A stretch of DNA of 64,000 nucleotides from Zoroaster sp. YZ-2022 (taxonomy: Eukaryota > Echinodermata > Asteroidea > Forcipulatida > Zoroasteridae), in the NCBI GenBank assembly GCA_029582265.1, contig CM055831.1, positions 27,070,526-27,134,525 of the forward strand. The letters are read 5' to 3'. The notes under the pieces are model-generated. The model had not been told where the DNA came from. It worked only from the letters and a program-made list of their open reading frames with translations, and did not search any database. Positions 62,772-64,000 of the stretch are shown piece after piece (position 1 is the first letter of the stretch; each line of letters opens with the position of its first letter). The translations under genes were made by a program, and so were the position numbers.

Positions 62772-64000
62772 CGCAAACTTTATCGTGTCATTCCAATTAT
62801 GCATAGCCTGAAGTGTTATTTATCACTAAATTACTGAGTTAGGTTGTTCTTGCAAAAGAGTGCCAAAAGGCTTGGTGACTTAGTCATAATTATGTCTAAA
62901 TTGTAATACTTTTGTGTTTTTGTGCCAAGAAATAAACACTCAGATGAATAAAACGCAAATCACACCACAGTTTTGGTTTTTATTTGCTAAATTTTTATTG
63001 TTTTGACTTCTGTTTTACATTTCCATATTTAGACCTACTCTCACAAAACCATAAACAAGTCATATTTTGTTGAGATTAAGTTTCTGGGTACAGATGGAAA
63101 GAGGACAACGTTTAGCTTTTAAATTTGACACCAGAATTATTGTTATGTTAATTTCAGTATGGGTGGTTTCATTCAGCTAAAGGAAAACTTGAGCACTTTT
63201 TCTTGTTTTCATGGTTTATCAGAGGAATTGCAGGATTTTACCAATTGGACCGATGTTTGTTCTTGCAAATAAAAAAAAATAACACGGTGAAAGATAAGAG
63301 ATTAATGTCACTAAATCCACCCAAAACTGCAAATACTAAATTCACTAAATTTTCACCCCCATTTTATTTCATCCGGTCATAGTACAAAAATCAGCGTGTG
63401 CGACTTTTTTTTGTTTTTGTTGAAACAGGTCACATTTATTAGTTACATTAATTAATACTTTCATATTTGCATTTGTTCGTTTGTTGAACTGATATACCTC
63501 GCAGCAGGTCCAAACAAAAAGGAAAAACTGTTAATTACCAGTACACCATAATTGACAATCTCTGATCCAGAAACCAAGTAATGAGTCATTTTTTAAATAT
63601 TTAATATCAAGGGCATTACCGTCATTTTTTGGTTACACTGGGCCCAACACCAATTTTCTAAACAAAGTCTATTTTAACAATATACCCAATCCAAAAGAAA
63701 GCCCTCCCCTTATACTTTTTTGTTCTAATTAACAACCTTTTGTGAACTTTTTTTTTTTGGGGGGGGGGGGCTTTGTTTTTTGGTTGGGTGTATATCAGTT
63801 TAGTATACACCATTTGCAAACATAAAAAAGAACTAGTGAATTATTATGATCTACCTTTCTGTACTGTAAGTGAGTAACAGTCTCCAGCGTCTTGGGAAAT
63901 AACGGCACATGCTGGGCTGTGGGCCTCAAGAAAATTGGAATTATGTATTGATTTTCAACGACACGGGTCCGGCAATCATTGGAAAACCCAACATTTTCAA

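Larger units (their letters stand above)
56796..64000 (+). repeat. 7.6-kb giant tandem unit R4 carrying a piggyBac insertion (runs off window)
   Basis: The copy includes a 3361-bp piggyBac element at 59072-62432 and continues past the window edge within sub-repeat B (from 62988). SINE-like tail 57497-57568; hairpin region 62656-62771, where the left arm is degraded. The last 200 bases show more mismatches to other copies than usual, including a disrupted central palindrome at 63955-63975. Confidence 0.94.

Overview
The window is non-coding, repeat-dominated eukaryotic DNA, most likely from an animal. The evidence is a spliced piggyBac-type transposase relic with TTAA target duplications, canonical TATA boxes, GT-AG introns, a 231-bp satellite and a SINE-like tail ending in (ATT)n. 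There is no bacterial gene organisation. The overall look (AT-rich, short (ATT)n-tailed elements, many MITE-like inverted repeats) would suit a marine invertebrate, but the species cannot be fixed from the sequence. I see no host protein-coding gene, rRNA or tRNA that I can support.

Layout. (1) 1-5462: a head-to-tail satellite array of about 24 copies of a roughly 225-232 bp monomer, running into a 500-N gap (5463-5962). (2) 5963-26631: tandem copies of a giant unit of about 7.6 kb (L1, L2 and partial L3), all in one orientation. L3 ends inside the right end of a piggyBac element at a second 500-N gap (26632-27131). (3) 27132-64000: the same unit in the opposite orientation (partial R0, R1, R2, R3, partial R4). 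R2 and R4 each carry a full-length piggyBac element of about 3.4 kb (40612-44006 and 59072-62432). It sits at the same TTAA that is empty in L1, L2, R1 and R3 and occupied by the truncated copy in L3.

The 7.6-kb unit is itself mosaic. In the right-half orientation (reference unit R1, 30712-38317) it holds: an (ATT)n SINE-like tail; a TATA-containing segment with a possible tiny spliced ORF and AATAAA; two relics resembling piggyBac right ends (D1, D2) around a diverged fragment (C) of the downstream repeat; a 122-bp strong hairpin; two tandem sub-repeats of about 1.69 kb (B then A); and about 1.4 kb of unassigned sequence. Each sub-repeat holds a 369-377 bp MITE-like block with perfect 17-bp terminal inverted repeats and a central GC-rich palindrome, plus an 83-bp hairpin. 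Small ORFs in the unit recur only because the copies are near-identical.

The most interesting signals are: the alternating presence of the same piggyBac insertion, with matching diagnostic bases, which implies a higher-order repeat of about 18.5 kb; frameshifts shared by both piggyBac copies, which imply the element was dead before amplification; insertion of piggyBac beside relics of its own kind of right end; and several conserved hairpins or palindromes. Most copy differences are homopolymer-length changes, so some frameshifts may be long-read consensus errors. The orientation switch falls on an assembly gap and could be a scaffolding artefact.
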